Below are positions 9,617 to 17,698 of a DNA stretch of 52,038 bases, one piece after another. The position numbers were made by a program, and so were the translations under genes. The DNA comes from Flavobacteriales bacterium (GTDB lineage Bacteria > Bacteroidota > Bacteroidia > Flavobacteriales_D > Crocinitomicaceae): positions 1-52,038 of the forward strand of contig JADFAL010000025.1 of the NCBI GenBank assembly GCA_015665275.1, in the 5' to 3' direction. The stretch's first letter is position 1; each line of letters begins with the position of its first letter. Under the pieces are notes generated by a model, which searched no databases, was not told the origin of the DNA, and saw only the letters and a list, made by a program, of their open reading frames with translations.

Positions 9617-11104
9617 TTAAAGACTCAAAACAACTCCATTGACCGTGGTAATAATTGAATTGATGTATTGTTGTGTTACTTGATCTTTCATCGCTTTATC
9701 CGTTGGAAAAGGCTGAGAATCCAAATCAACTCCTGTCTCAATGTTTTCAGGAAGAGCGAGGATGTCACCACTTTCCAAAGATGCATATTCGTTAGTATGC
9801 TCTACTAATGATTCTGCGCTTTCAGAATGAATAACCTTGCCATCTGTCATGTCTTTGATTCGATACGACCAATTCAGAGAAGCTGATTTCGTGCGGCTTA
9901 CAATTGCAACCATTGCGAATGCGGTGCGCATCTTTTTCACCTTAACAGTATCACCGTTGGCATTTACTTCTTCGTCCCAATATTCAACCTGATTGCTGTT
10001 CTGGCGCACTTCTCTTCGTATGTCTCCCAGAATAACTTGTGGATTTCTTTCAGATACTTCTAGAGTAAAATCAATGTCGTCCGTCTCTTCAGAAGAGTAG
10101 TAGGTCACCCAGCGTGTAGATTTCTTTTTGTTCAATGTACCCGAAAATGATGCTGCGTCCTGAAAATAATCGTCACCTTCCATAGTTAAAAGTATGCGCG
10201 TCATTCCAAGGCTCTCTGCTTTTTCAAGTAATCTTTCCTCGTCTTGTTTTAAGGTTCGGAACGATCGCGCCTTATTAATGAGTTCGAATGCCAATCGTGC
10301 GTTCCTTTTGGTAGGAGATTCCATTAGTTTTCTAGCTTCCGCCATCCAAGAATCTCCAATAATGAAGTTGGCCAGCGTCAGTAATTCTTCTTCACTGGAG
10401 TTTAAAGGTCGATGTGAACGTGCTTCCTTAATAAGGCTTATGGCCTTTTGAGCATCAGACTTAGAACTTCCCAACAATAGAAGAGAAGCCTTTCCAATTA
10501 ATTGATCACCAATTTTCTGGTGCATTGTCTCTATGCTGGATTCATAGTTAATGATGTTCAATCGATCTTTGAAAGAAGGAACGGCGAGCATACTTTCATG
10601 TCTTTCACCAATCGTTTTGTAAATTTTCAAGGCCTTGTCGAAATCATCTGTGGCAATTAGACTGCTTGCCATTCCGAGGTCATTGCTGTTCTCTTGGTTG
10701 AATTTGGCTGCTACAAAATCAAGTGCATTCGAATCATAGAGAATGTTCTTCAGATTGCCATGAATTCCAGGGTGGCGAACCTTTAACAAGAAGTTATTCA
10801 TCCGAATCAACGCGTTGAATGAGTGTTGCCAGTCCGTATTTGGAGAAGTAATAGCCTTGATATGACGAACGTATACAGCATCATAGCTCGGGTAGATGAC
10901 TTCAGAGAACTTCTTCTTCAACTTCACCTTTTTATTCTGCTTATAAACCGCATCAACGAAAGCCTGTTCGTAGAAACCATTTTTAAGCAATTTTTTTGGG
11001 CTCTGGGCATTTGAATGTCCCGTGCTAAGGAGCAGGAAGATCAAGATTAGCAATAGCTGTGATTGCTTTGAAATCAAACGAGTAGTAATGTTCAAGGTCG
11101 TCAT
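9617..11104 (-). CDS. Exported protein with TPR-like repeats, unknown function
   Basis: The start chosen is ATG 11104, which gives a plausible signal peptide (hydrophobic LLLILIFLLLSTG, cleavage near SNAQ). An upstream in-frame ATG would add 11 residues. The protein has about 495 residues. The middle contains two related helical units, QKAISLIKEARSHRPL followed by SSEEELLTLA, and RLAFELINKARSFRTL followed by KQDEERLLEKA, typical of TPR-like pairs. The C-terminal half is mostly beta with conserved-looking acidic segments. It is predicted to act in the periplasm or at the outer membrane. I do not recognise the family. Confidence 0.6.
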   Translation of the reverse strand: MTTLNITTRLISKQSQLLLILIFLLLSTGHSNAQSPKKLLKNGFYEQAFVDAVYKQNKKVKLKKKFSEVIYPSYDAVYVRHIKAITSPNTDWQHSFNALIRMNNFLLKVRHPGIHGNLKNILYDSNALDFVAAKFNQENSNDLGMASSLIATDDFDKALKIYKTIGERHESMLAVPSFKDRLNIINYESSIETMHQKIGDQLIGKASLLLLGSSKSDAQKAISLIKEARSHRPLNSSEEELLTLANFIIGDSWMAEARKLMESPTKRNARLAFELINKARSFRTLKQDEERLLEKAESLGMTRILLTMEGDDYFQDAASFSGTLNKKKSTRWVTYYSSEETDDIDFTLEVSERNPQVILGDIRREVRQNSNQVEYWDEEVNANGDTVKVKKMRTAFAMVAIVSRTKSASLNWSYRIKDMTDGKVIHSESAESLVEHTNEYASLESGDILALPENIETGVDLDSQPFPTDKAMKDQVTQQYINSIITTVNGVVLSL

Positions 11105-11217
11105 GCGGTCAAAGATACAATTTGCATGCCACCGCAAAAATTCGGAACGACTTCAAGATTGTTTAAAAACTGTTGAATATTCTGCTTTGACCAAAGAAAC
11201 ACGTCTGTAATTATCCT

Positions 11218-11225
11218 TAAATTTG
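11218..11225 (+). promoter_or_regulatory. Candidate Bacteroidota -7 box for purL
   Basis: TAAATTTG matches the TAnnTTTG -7 consensus of Bacteroidota primary sigma factors and lies 18 nt before ATG 11244. No TTG sits at the expected -33 spacing, so support is partial. Confidence 0.35.
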
Positions 11226-11243
11226 CAGCATCATTCACAGTAT

Positions 11244-13484
11244 ATGGAAAGTACAACACAGCAAGTTGCAACAGTAGAACAAGCAGTCGAACTAGGATTG
11301 CGAGAAGATGAGTTTGAAATGATCAAAGGGATTTTGGGGCGAACTCCAAATTTCACTGAGACAGCAGTTTACTCCGTTATGTGGTCGGAGCACTGTTCGT
11401 ATAAAAACTCTATTTACTGGTTGAAACAGCTCCCGAAAGAAGGTCCTCAGATGCTTGTAAAAGCGGGAGAAGAAAATGCCGGATTGGTTGATTTAGGCGA
11501 AGGGATCGGATGTGTCTTCAAAATTGAATCGCACAACCACCCGAGTGCTTTGGAACCATATCAAGGAGCCGCAACAGGAGTTGGAGGGATTAACCGTGAC
11601 ATCTTTACGATGGGAGCGCGTCCCATTGCTCAGTTGAACTCACTGCGTTTTGGAAACATCGAACGAGATCGTACGAAATGGTTGGTGAAAGGTGTAGTAA
11701 AAGGAATTGGTGATTACGGTAACTCTTTCGGGATTCCAATCGTTGGAGGAGAAGTATTCTTCGATGATTCTTACAACACAAATCCATTGGTGAATGCATT
11801 CTCAGCTGGAATTATCGATCCTTCAAAAATGATCTCTGCTACTTCTGCAGGGGTTGGAAACCCAGTTTTCATTGTGGGCTCATCCACTGGTAAAGACGGA
11901 ATTGCAGGTGCGGCATTCGCATCAAAAGATATTACAGAAGATTCTGCAGACGATCTTCCTTCAGTACAGGTAGGTGACCCATTCATGGAGAAGCTATTAT
12001 TGGAGGCAACAATGGAGTTGGCCGAAACAGATGCTGTTGTTGGTATGCAAGATATGGGAGCTGCCGGAATTACTTGTTCCTCATGCGAGATGAGTGCAGC
12101 CGGTGAAAATGTTGGAATGGACATTAACTTGGATAAAGTGCCAACGCGTCAAGAGAACATGCTTCCGTATGAGATTTTACTTTCCGAATCACAAGAGCGT
12201 ATGCTTGTTGTAGTGCAGAAAGGAAAAGAACAAGTCGTAAAAGACATTTTTGATAAATGGGATTTGCATGCTGAAGAAATCGGTATTGTGACAGAAGGTG
12301 GTCAAGTGCGTTACTTCATGAATGGAGAAATTGTTGGAGATGTTCCAGCAGAATCCTTAGTTCTTGGAGGAGGTGCACCAGTTTACGAGCGTGAGTACAA
12401 AGAGCCTGCTTATTACCAAGAATACAAGAAATTTAATATCGATGATGTAAAGCAACCAGATGATCTACGCGAAGTAGCCTTCAGTTTGTTGCAACATCCA
12501 AATATCGCCTCCAAGCGTTGGGTCTACGAACAGTACGATTCAATGGTAGGAACGAAGAATATGGCTACCAACCGACCAGCAGATGCAGGAATCGTAAACA
12601 TCAAAGGAACCGATCGTGCTTTGGCAATGACAGTAGATTGTAACTCCCGTTATGTAAACGCTGATCCACACGTAGGAACAATGATTGCAGTATCCGAAGC
12701 AGCAAGAAATATTACTGTTGCAGGAGGAGAACCAAGTGCGATCACCAACTGTTTGAACTTCGGAAACCCATACAATCCGGAATCATATTGGCAGTTTGTT
12801 GGTGCGATTAAAGGAATGTCTGAGGCATGTCGCAAATTTGAAACTCCTGTAACTGGTGGAAACGTATCTTTCTACAACCAAACAGTAAAAGATGGGGTAG
12901 AGGTGCCGGTATTCCCAACACCAACTATTGGAATGATTGGGGTTGTGAATGATAAGTCGAAAATCATGACTTTGGATTTCAAATACAAAGGTGATTTGAT
13001 CTTCATTCTTGGACAGTCGCACAACGATATTGGGTCTTCCGAATATGTAGCTTCGTACCACGGAATCAAAGAAACGCCAGCTCCTTACTTCAACTTGGAG
13101 GAAGAATTTGCCTTGCATCAAGTAGTGAAAGGACTTATTGGAAACCAACATATCAACGCAGCTCATGATGTATCTGACGGTGGATTGTTCGTAGCATTGA
13201 CAGAGATGGGAATGCCGAACGGACTTGGTTTTGATATTGTAACAGATTCAGAGGTACGCGAAGATGCTTTCCTTTTCGGAGAAGGGCAAGGACGTGTAGT
13301 AGTTACCGTAAATGAAGATCAAGAAGACGAATTCTTAGAGTACATGATGAACTCAGGAACGAGTTTCACATTGCTCGGACATGTTACCAAAGGTAAGATG
13401 ATGGTGGACGACGAGCACTTCGGATTTATGGAAGAGGCACGTAACCTTTACGAAAACGGACTTGCGAAGCACCTCGAAAATTAG
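11244..13484 (+). CDS. purL: Phosphoribosylformylglycinamidine synthase subunit PurL
   Basis: ATG 11244 gives 746 residues, the size of the small PurL of Bacillus type, which needs separate PurQ and PurS subunits. It catalyses the ATP- and glutamine-dependent conversion of FGAR to FGAM in purine synthesis. Visible signatures are WSEHCSYKNS near the N-terminus, SHNHPSALEPYQGAATGVGGI, the glycine-rich DMGAAGITCSSCEMSAAG, the second-half TGGNVSFYNQ, and HDVSDGGLFVALTEM near the C-terminus. PurQ and PurS are not in the window. A few dozen bases separate it from the DUF4290 gene downstream, which may be cotranscribed. Confidence 0.95.
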   Translation: MESTTQQVATVEQAVELGLREDEFEMIKGILGRTPNFTETAVYSVMWSEHCSYKNSIYWLKQLPKEGPQMLVKAGEENAGLVDLGEGIGCVFKIESHNHPSALEPYQGAATGVGGINRDIFTMGARPIAQLNSLRFGNIERDRTKWLVKGVVKGIGDYGNSFGIPIVGGEVFFDDSYNTNPLVNAFSAGIIDPSKMISATSAGVGNPVFIVGSSTGKDGIAGAAFASKDITEDSADDLPSVQVGDPFMEKLLLEATMELAETDAVVGMQDMGAAGITCSSCEMSAAGENVGMDINLDKVPTRQENMLPYEILLSESQERMLVVVQKGKEQVVKDIFDKWDLHAEEIGIVTEGGQVRYFMNGEIVGDVPAESLVLGGGAPVYEREYKEPAYYQEYKKFNIDDVKQPDDLREVAFSLLQHPNIASKRWVYEQYDSMVGTKNMATNRPADAGIVNIKGTDRALAMTVDCNSRYVNADPHVGTMIAVSEAARNITVAGGEPSAITNCLNFGNPYNPESYWQFVGAIKGMSEACRKFETPVTGGNVSFYNQTVKDGVEVPVFPTPTIGMIGVVNDKSKIMTLDFKYKGDLIFILGQSHNDIGSSEYVASYHGIKETPAPYFNLEEEFALHQVVKGLIGNQHINAAHDVSDGGLFVALTEMGMPNGLGFDIVTDSEVREDAFLFGEGQGRVVVTVNEDQEDEFLEYMMNSGTSFTLLGHVTKGKMMVDDEHFGFMEEARNLYENGLAKHLEN

Positions 13485-13523
13485 TAGCTTGGCACCATAA
13501 TTCGCGCCAGCGGAAATTAGAAT

Positions 13524-14162
13524 ATGCAATATAACACAGCCAGAGGGAAGCTTCTTCTCCCGGAATATGGACGTAATGTTCAAAACATGATCAGCCATGC
13601 AATGGAGATCGAAGATCGTGATGAGCGCCAAAGAGCGGCTCAAGCAATCATTGAAGTGATGGGACAATTGAACCCGCACCTTCGTGATGTTGATGATTTT
13701 CGCCATAAGTTGTGGACGCACTTGTTCATTATGTCTGATTTCAAGCTGGATGTAGATTCACCGTACGAGATTCCAAAGAAAGAAATGCTGGATGAGAAGC
13801 CAGACATAATGGAATATCCGAAAAGCCGAATTCGGTTTGGTCATTACGGACAATACACGCAAAAAATCTTGGAGGGTGCTGAAGAGATGAGTTCGGAAGA
13901 GGAGAAAGAGTACCTCACCAGTAAAATGGGGAACTTCATGAAACGTCAGTTTCTTTCGCATAACAACAGTGCCGTAGAGAACAGTGTAATTGCAGAGCAA
14001 TTGAACGAACTTTCCAAAGGAACGCTGAAAATTGACAATCCAGACGAATTGATCACTACGAAGCAAATGTTGAAGACGATTACACCTCAAAACAACAATC
14101 GCCGCGGAAGCAACAACAACAATCGTAAGAAGAAGCAGCAGCAACACAAACGTCGTAGATAG
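13524..14162 (+). CDS. DUF4290 domain-containing protein
   Basis: A 212-aa protein whose first 165 residues match the DUF4290 family of Bacteroidota (MQYNTARGKLLLPEYGRN, VMGQLNPHLRDVDDFRHKLWTHLFIMS). It is helical, has no signal peptide and is probably cytoplasmic. The last 25 residues form a low-complexity basic tail of Asn, Arg, Lys and Gln, which suggests nucleic-acid or ribosome contact. It lies directly before murA, a neighbourhood I recall for this family in Bacteroidota, so a link to cell-wall synthesis is possible. No biochemical function is known to me. Confidence 0.85.
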   Translation: MQYNTARGKLLLPEYGRNVQNMISHAMEIEDRDERQRAAQAIIEVMGQLNPHLRDVDDFRHKLWTHLFIMSDFKLDVDSPYEIPKKEMLDEKPDIMEYPKSRIRFGHYGQYTQKILEGAEEMSSEEEKEYLTSKMGNFMKRQFLSHNNSAVENSVIAEQLNELSKGTLKIDNPDELITTKQMLKTITPQNNNRRGSNNNNRKKKQQQHKRRR

Positions 14163-14185
14163 AATTTACACGTCTAATAGAAGTT

Positions 14186-14208
14186 GAGGTCAAAATGGTG
14201 TTGACCTC
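14186..14208 (+). other. Perfect 8-bp stem-loop without T tract
   Basis: GAGGTCAA at 14186-14193 pairs with TTGACCTC at 14201-14208 around a 7-nt loop, in the 188-nt gap between the DUF4290 gene and murA. There is no T run after it, so it is not a standard terminator. It may be an RNA-processing or regulatory element. Confidence 0.5.
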
Positions 14209-14350
14209 GGACCTCCAACTATCTACTTCCTTCCACAATTACCATCTCATTTCCGCTCTCACATTTGTTGGTGGAAAACTTTTCGTTGGTTAAACCTGAT
14301 GCGTGTTAGCATTGAGTAGCTTCACAGTAGAACAATAATCAACGATATAA

Positions 14351-15658
14351 ATGGCATCATTTGAGATTCACGGAGGAAAACCGTTAAAGGGAGAACTGAC
14401 CCCCCAAGGAGCGAAAAACGAAGCGCTACAAGTACTTTGTGCACCCTTGCTTACTCCAGAAAAAGTAACTATTTCCAACATTCCCGATATCGTTGATGTC
14501 AACAAGCTAATAGGTTTGTTGCAGGCCATGGGAGTGAAAATCGAAAAGGTGGAAAAAGGAACCTACATCTTTCAGGCAAAGGATATCGATCTAGAGTATA
14601 TGCAAACGGAAGATTTCAAAACACGGGCAAGTTCGCTACGTGGTTCCGTGATGATTGTAGGTCCAATGCTAGCACGATTCGGAGTAGGATATTTGCCAAA
14701 ACCCGGAGGAGACAAAATTGGTCGTCGCCGTTTGGATACACACTTCACAGGAATGATGAAGTTAGGAGCCAAGTTCAACTACGATGCCGGTGAGCACTTC
14801 TATGCAGTGGAAGGTAAGAAATTGAAAGGAGCGTACATCCATATGGATGAAGCATCTGTAACAGGAACAGCAAATATTGTCATGGCAGCCGTTCTTGCAG
14901 AAGGAGAAACGACAATTTACAACGCAGCTTGTGAGCCGTACTTGCAGCAATTGTGTAAGATGTTGAATAGCATGGGAGCGAAAATCTCAGGAATTAGTTC
15001 CAATATGCTCACGATTAAAGGAGTGAAGAAATTGGGAGGATGTTATCACCGCATTTTGCCAGATATGATTGAGATCGGTTCTTTCGTTGGCTTGGCTGCA
15101 ATGACTGGGTCGGAAATTACCATCAAAGATGTTTCTTGGGAGAATTTGGGAATCATTCCAACCATTTTCCGCCGATTGGGAATTAAAATTGAGAAGAAGG
15201 GTGATGACATGTTTATTCCGAAGCAGAAGTCGTATGAAATTGAAACGTTCATTGATGGTTCTATCATGACGATTGCGGATGCACCGTGGCCAGGATTTAC
15301 ACCAGATTTGCTGTCTATTATTCTTGTAACAGCTATTCAGGCAAAAGGAAGCGTGCTTGTGCATCAAAAGATGTTCGAATCGCGATTGTTCTTCGTAGAT
15401 AAATTGATTGATATGGGCGCACAAATCATCTTGTGTGATCCGCACAGAGCAACAGTTATCGGAATGGACCGGAAAACGCAATTGCGCGGAATTCAGATGA
15501 CTTCACCAGATATCCGTGCAGGAGTTTCCTTGCTAATTGCTGCACTTTCGGCAAAAGGGAAGTCAACCATTCATAACATCGAACAAATCGACCGTGGATA
15601 CCAAGACATCGACATTCGTCTGAACAATTTGGGGGCGGATATTCGAAGAATAGGGTAG
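14351..15658 (+). CDS. murA: UDP-N-acetylglucosamine 1-carboxyvinyltransferase (Asp-type active site)
   Basis: A 435-aa EPSP-synthase-fold enzyme that transfers enolpyruvate from PEP to UDP-GlcNAc, the first committed step of peptidoglycan synthesis in the cytoplasm. N-terminal QGAKNEAL carries the substrate-binding Lys22 and Asn23. The catalytic loop reads PKPGGDKIGRRRLDTH: Asp121 (codon 14711-14713) stands where E. coli MurA has Cys115. In other bacteria Cys-to-Asp at this site keeps activity but abolishes alkylation by fosfomycin, so fosfomycin insensitivity of this enzyme is a reasonable inference. The C-terminal RGYQDIDIRLNNLGADI is family-typical. Confidence 0.95.
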   Translation: MASFEIHGGKPLKGELTPQGAKNEALQVLCAPLLTPEKVTISNIPDIVDVNKLIGLLQAMGVKIEKVEKGTYIFQAKDIDLEYMQTEDFKTRASSLRGSVMIVGPMLARFGVGYLPKPGGDKIGRRRLDTHFTGMMKLGAKFNYDAGEHFYAVEGKKLKGAYIHMDEASVTGTANIVMAAVLAEGETTIYNAACEPYLQQLCKMLNSMGAKISGISSNMLTIKGVKKLGGCYHRILPDMIEIGSFVGLAAMTGSEITIKDVSWENLGIIPTIFRRLGIKIEKKGDDMFIPKQKSYEIETFIDGSIMTIADAPWPGFTPDLLSIILVTAIQAKGSVLVHQKMFESRLFFVDKLIDMGAQIILCDPHRATVIGMDRKTQLRGIQMTSPDIRAGVSLLIAALSAKGKSTIHNIEQIDRGYQDIDIRLNNLGADIRRIG

Positions 15659-15680
15659 AACTAGAAAACTGATAAAAAGA

Positions 15681-15708
15681 AAGGCTCGGAATGATCTGAG
15701 CCTTTTTT
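15681..15708 (+). terminator. Rho-independent terminator after murA
   Basis: A 10-bp stem, starting AAGGCTC and pairing with GAGCCTT and including one G-T pair, has a 4-nt loop and a T6 tail. Confidence 0.92.
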
Positions 15709-15723
15709 GTAATTTGGTCTCTT

Positions 15724-16206
15724 ATGTTACGGCCTACAATTCTAGTTTTTTTTCTAATCACCGCTGGTGTATTAAATGCTCAACATGCTCAGCAGAGCGG
15801 TAGTCCTTTTGAACCTATTTCATCGGAAGATCAATTTCTAGGTGTTTGGATTCTGGAGGATTCACACGAATATATATATCCATTGTGCCTTCCAGAAGAG
15901 GAATTCTGCGATATGAGTCCCGGCGGGAATAAACTGATTTTTAGCGACAATTCGAATTACTTTTTTAGCTATGTTAGCCCAGAATTTGGAGCCGCTATCA
16001 ATCTACAATTTACATACGAAAGAACGGGCGGTCACTTTGATTGTATTCTGACGATGACAAACGCGGCAGGATATTGGATGGAACATGAATATCAATCCTT
16101 TTCCTTCGAATTAGAATATTCTGAGGAATTAAATAAGCTACAGATAACAAGTCAGGACTTGGAGATGTTTCATTTCAGACCTGCAACAGAAAAAGATTTA
16201 AGATGA
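15724..16206 (+). CDS. Small exported protein of unknown function
   Basis: A 160-aa protein with a signal peptide ending AGVLNAQ. The mature part begins with a lipocalin-like phrase (FLGVWILEDSHEY) and continues as beta strands (KLIFSDNSNYFFSY, INLQFTYER, FDCILTMTN, QSFSFELEYS, NKLQITSQD). That pattern is common in small periplasmic beta-barrel proteins, but I do not recognise a specific family. Its stop overlaps the next start by 4 nt (ATGA at 16203), so it is translationally coupled to the thioredoxin-like gene. Confidence 0.55.
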   Translation: MLRPTILVFFLITAGVLNAQHAQQSGSPFEPISSEDQFLGVWILEDSHEYIYPLCLPEEEFCDMSPGGNKLIFSDNSNYFFSYVSPEFGAAINLQFTYERTGGHFDCILTMTNAAGYWMEHEYQSFSFELEYSEELNKLQITSQDLEMFHFRPATEKDLR

Positions 16207-16706
16207 AAATATTATTGTTGATGATACCGATGTTCTTCTTCCTCAGTGGAATGAAACAGAGTTCCCCGTTAAAAGGAGCAAACGCACCAGATTTTGAATT
16301 GCAATCTCCAAAAGGGAAGACCATTAAGTTGTCTAAAATGAAAGGCAAAATGGTTCTAGTAGATTTCTGGGCTTCTTGGTGCCGACCGTGCCGAGGAGAG
16401 AATCCGAACGTCGTTCAAGCCTATGAAAAATACCGCAAAAGTAAGTTCAAGAAAGGAAAAGGATTTGAGGTGCTGAGCGTGTCATTAGATCGTAGTGAAG
16501 ACGCATGGGTACAAGCAATTGAAGCCGATGGATTGGTTTGGAAGAATCACGGTTGGGATCAAGATGGAGCCGTTTCCAAACTCTACGGAGTATCTTCAAT
16601 TCCCAAAGCATTTCTTATTGACGGAGAAGGAAAGATCGTGGCTTCTGGCGATGAGGTTCGCGGAATGAACTTACATCTGACATTAGACGATCAGCTCGAC
16701 AACTAA
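16203..16706 (+). CDS. TlpA-like periplasmic thioredoxin-fold protein
   Basis: A 167-aa protein with an N-terminal hydrophobic export or anchor segment and an AhpC/TSA-Redoxin-type thioredoxin fold: GANAPDFELQSPKGK, VLVDFWASWCRPCRGENP with the WCRPC active site, then SLDRSEDAW and GVSSIPKAFLIDGEGKIV with the cis-Pro. Such proteins reduce disulfides or cytochrome c precursors in the periplasm. It is coupled by a 4-nt overlap to the exported protein upstream and sits 7 nt before the DUF2490 gene. The physiological partner is not visible. Confidence 0.88.
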   Translation: MKILLLMIPMFFFLSGMKQSSPLKGANAPDFELQSPKGKTIKLSKMKGKMVLVDFWASWCRPCRGENPNVVQAYEKYRKSKFKKGKGFEVLSVSLDRSEDAWVQAIEADGLVWKNHGWDQDGAVSKLYGVSSIPKAFLIDGEGKIVASGDEVRGMNLHLTLDDQLDN

Positions 16707-16713
16707 ACCAAAT

Positions 16714-17475
16714 ATGCGTTACAAACACTATTTATTAGCCCTGTCTTTTTTAGGGTTATCTGCCAATTCTCAAGCTCAAATCGATGGAGATCAACTCGGA
16801 GCTTGGTACATGTACTTTTTTAATCATGAGTTCAAGAAGGATGCCCGATGGGGATTCCAGGGGGATGTTCAGTTCCGAAATTGGGATTTCGGAGCCGATC
16901 TTGAGCAATTGCTTTTACGTGGAGGAGCAACATTCAGCCCAACCAATGCCAACGTGAAATTCACCCTTGGATATGGAAACATCACAACCGGAACCTTCGG
17001 CGATGACGATGCAACGGTAACTGAAAGCCGCATCTATCAAGAAGCCTTATTTCCTGTTAAATTTGGCAATCGTTTTCATACAAATCATCGGTTTCGCTAC
17101 GAGCAACGATTCGTTGAAAATCAGAATTTCAGAACGCGCTACCGTTATAACTTCTTCATGAACATTGCCTTGAATAAGAAAGTATTGGAGAAAGGAACTG
17201 TCTACTTGGCCTTGTATGATGAGTTGTTCATCAACGGAGAGCGAAATATTGGGAATGGAGTAGACGTTGAACTCTTCGATAGAAATCGTTTTTATTTAGC
17301 CTTTGGATACGTAATCAAGAAAGGAATGAAAGTGCAATTGGGAATCATGCGCCAAACGACAAACGGTTGGAGCAAGAATCAAATGCAAGTAAGCTTTCAT
17401 CATAAATTTCAAGGTCCTTTAACCTTCTGGAAAACAATTCATGATTACCTTTATCCTCGATCTAAAGAATTATGA
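16714..17475 (+). CDS. DUF2490 family outer-membrane-like protein
   Basis: A 253-aa protein with a signal peptide ending ANSQAQ and the DUF2490 pattern: LGAWYMYFFNHEFKKDARWG, LEQLLLRGGATFSP, FKFTLGYGNI-like strands, HRFRYEQRFVENQNFRTRYRYNF, and a C-terminal region of amphipathic strands. The family is predicted to form a beta-barrel in the outer membrane of Bacteroidota; its function is unknown. The stop codon overlaps the start of a 54-aa secreted peptide gene by 4 nt. Confidence 0.82.
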   Translation: MRYKHYLLALSFLGLSANSQAQIDGDQLGAWYMYFFNHEFKKDARWGFQGDVQFRNWDFGADLEQLLLRGGATFSPTNANVKFTLGYGNITTGTFGDDDATVTESRIYQEALFPVKFGNRFHTNHRFRYEQRFVENQNFRTRYRYNFFMNIALNKKVLEKGTVYLALYDELFINGERNIGNGVDVELFDRNRFYLAFGYVIKKGMKVQLGIMRQTTNGWSKNQMQVSFHHKFQGPLTFWKTIHDYLYPRSKEL

Positions 17476-17636
17476 GGATACTCACAACGTGTCTGTTTCT
17501 ATTGCTACTATTCCCAACCCAAGCGCAAATGTCGCCCAAGGATGGAATCGAGTTGAGAAAACTTTTGTTGGCAAATGTCAATGAGCTTCGAGACCGCGAA
17601 ATCAAGCAAATGTATTGTGAAACGTGTCCGAATTAA
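17472..17636 (+). CDS. Short secreted peptide (54 aa), possible CAP-domain remnant
   Basis: ATG 17472 overlaps the DUF2490 stop (ATGA). The frame codes for a signal peptide (MRILTTCLFLLLLFPTQAQ) and a mature part of about 35 residues with LRKLLLANVNELRDREIK and a closing YCETCPN. The first helix resembles the start of SCP/CAP domains, which often open with a helix of this kind, so the gene may be a truncated CAP protein or a true small periplasmic peptide with a CxxC. The overlapping start and signal peptide support real translation. Confidence 0.5.
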   Translation: MRILTTCLFLLLLFPTQAQMSPKDGIELRKLLLANVNELRDREIKQMYCETCPN

Positions 17637-17698
17637 ATAGAAGGCGTTACCTTTTATGTTTTGCTACATTATAAAGTAAAGACTTAAAAATTCAAACC

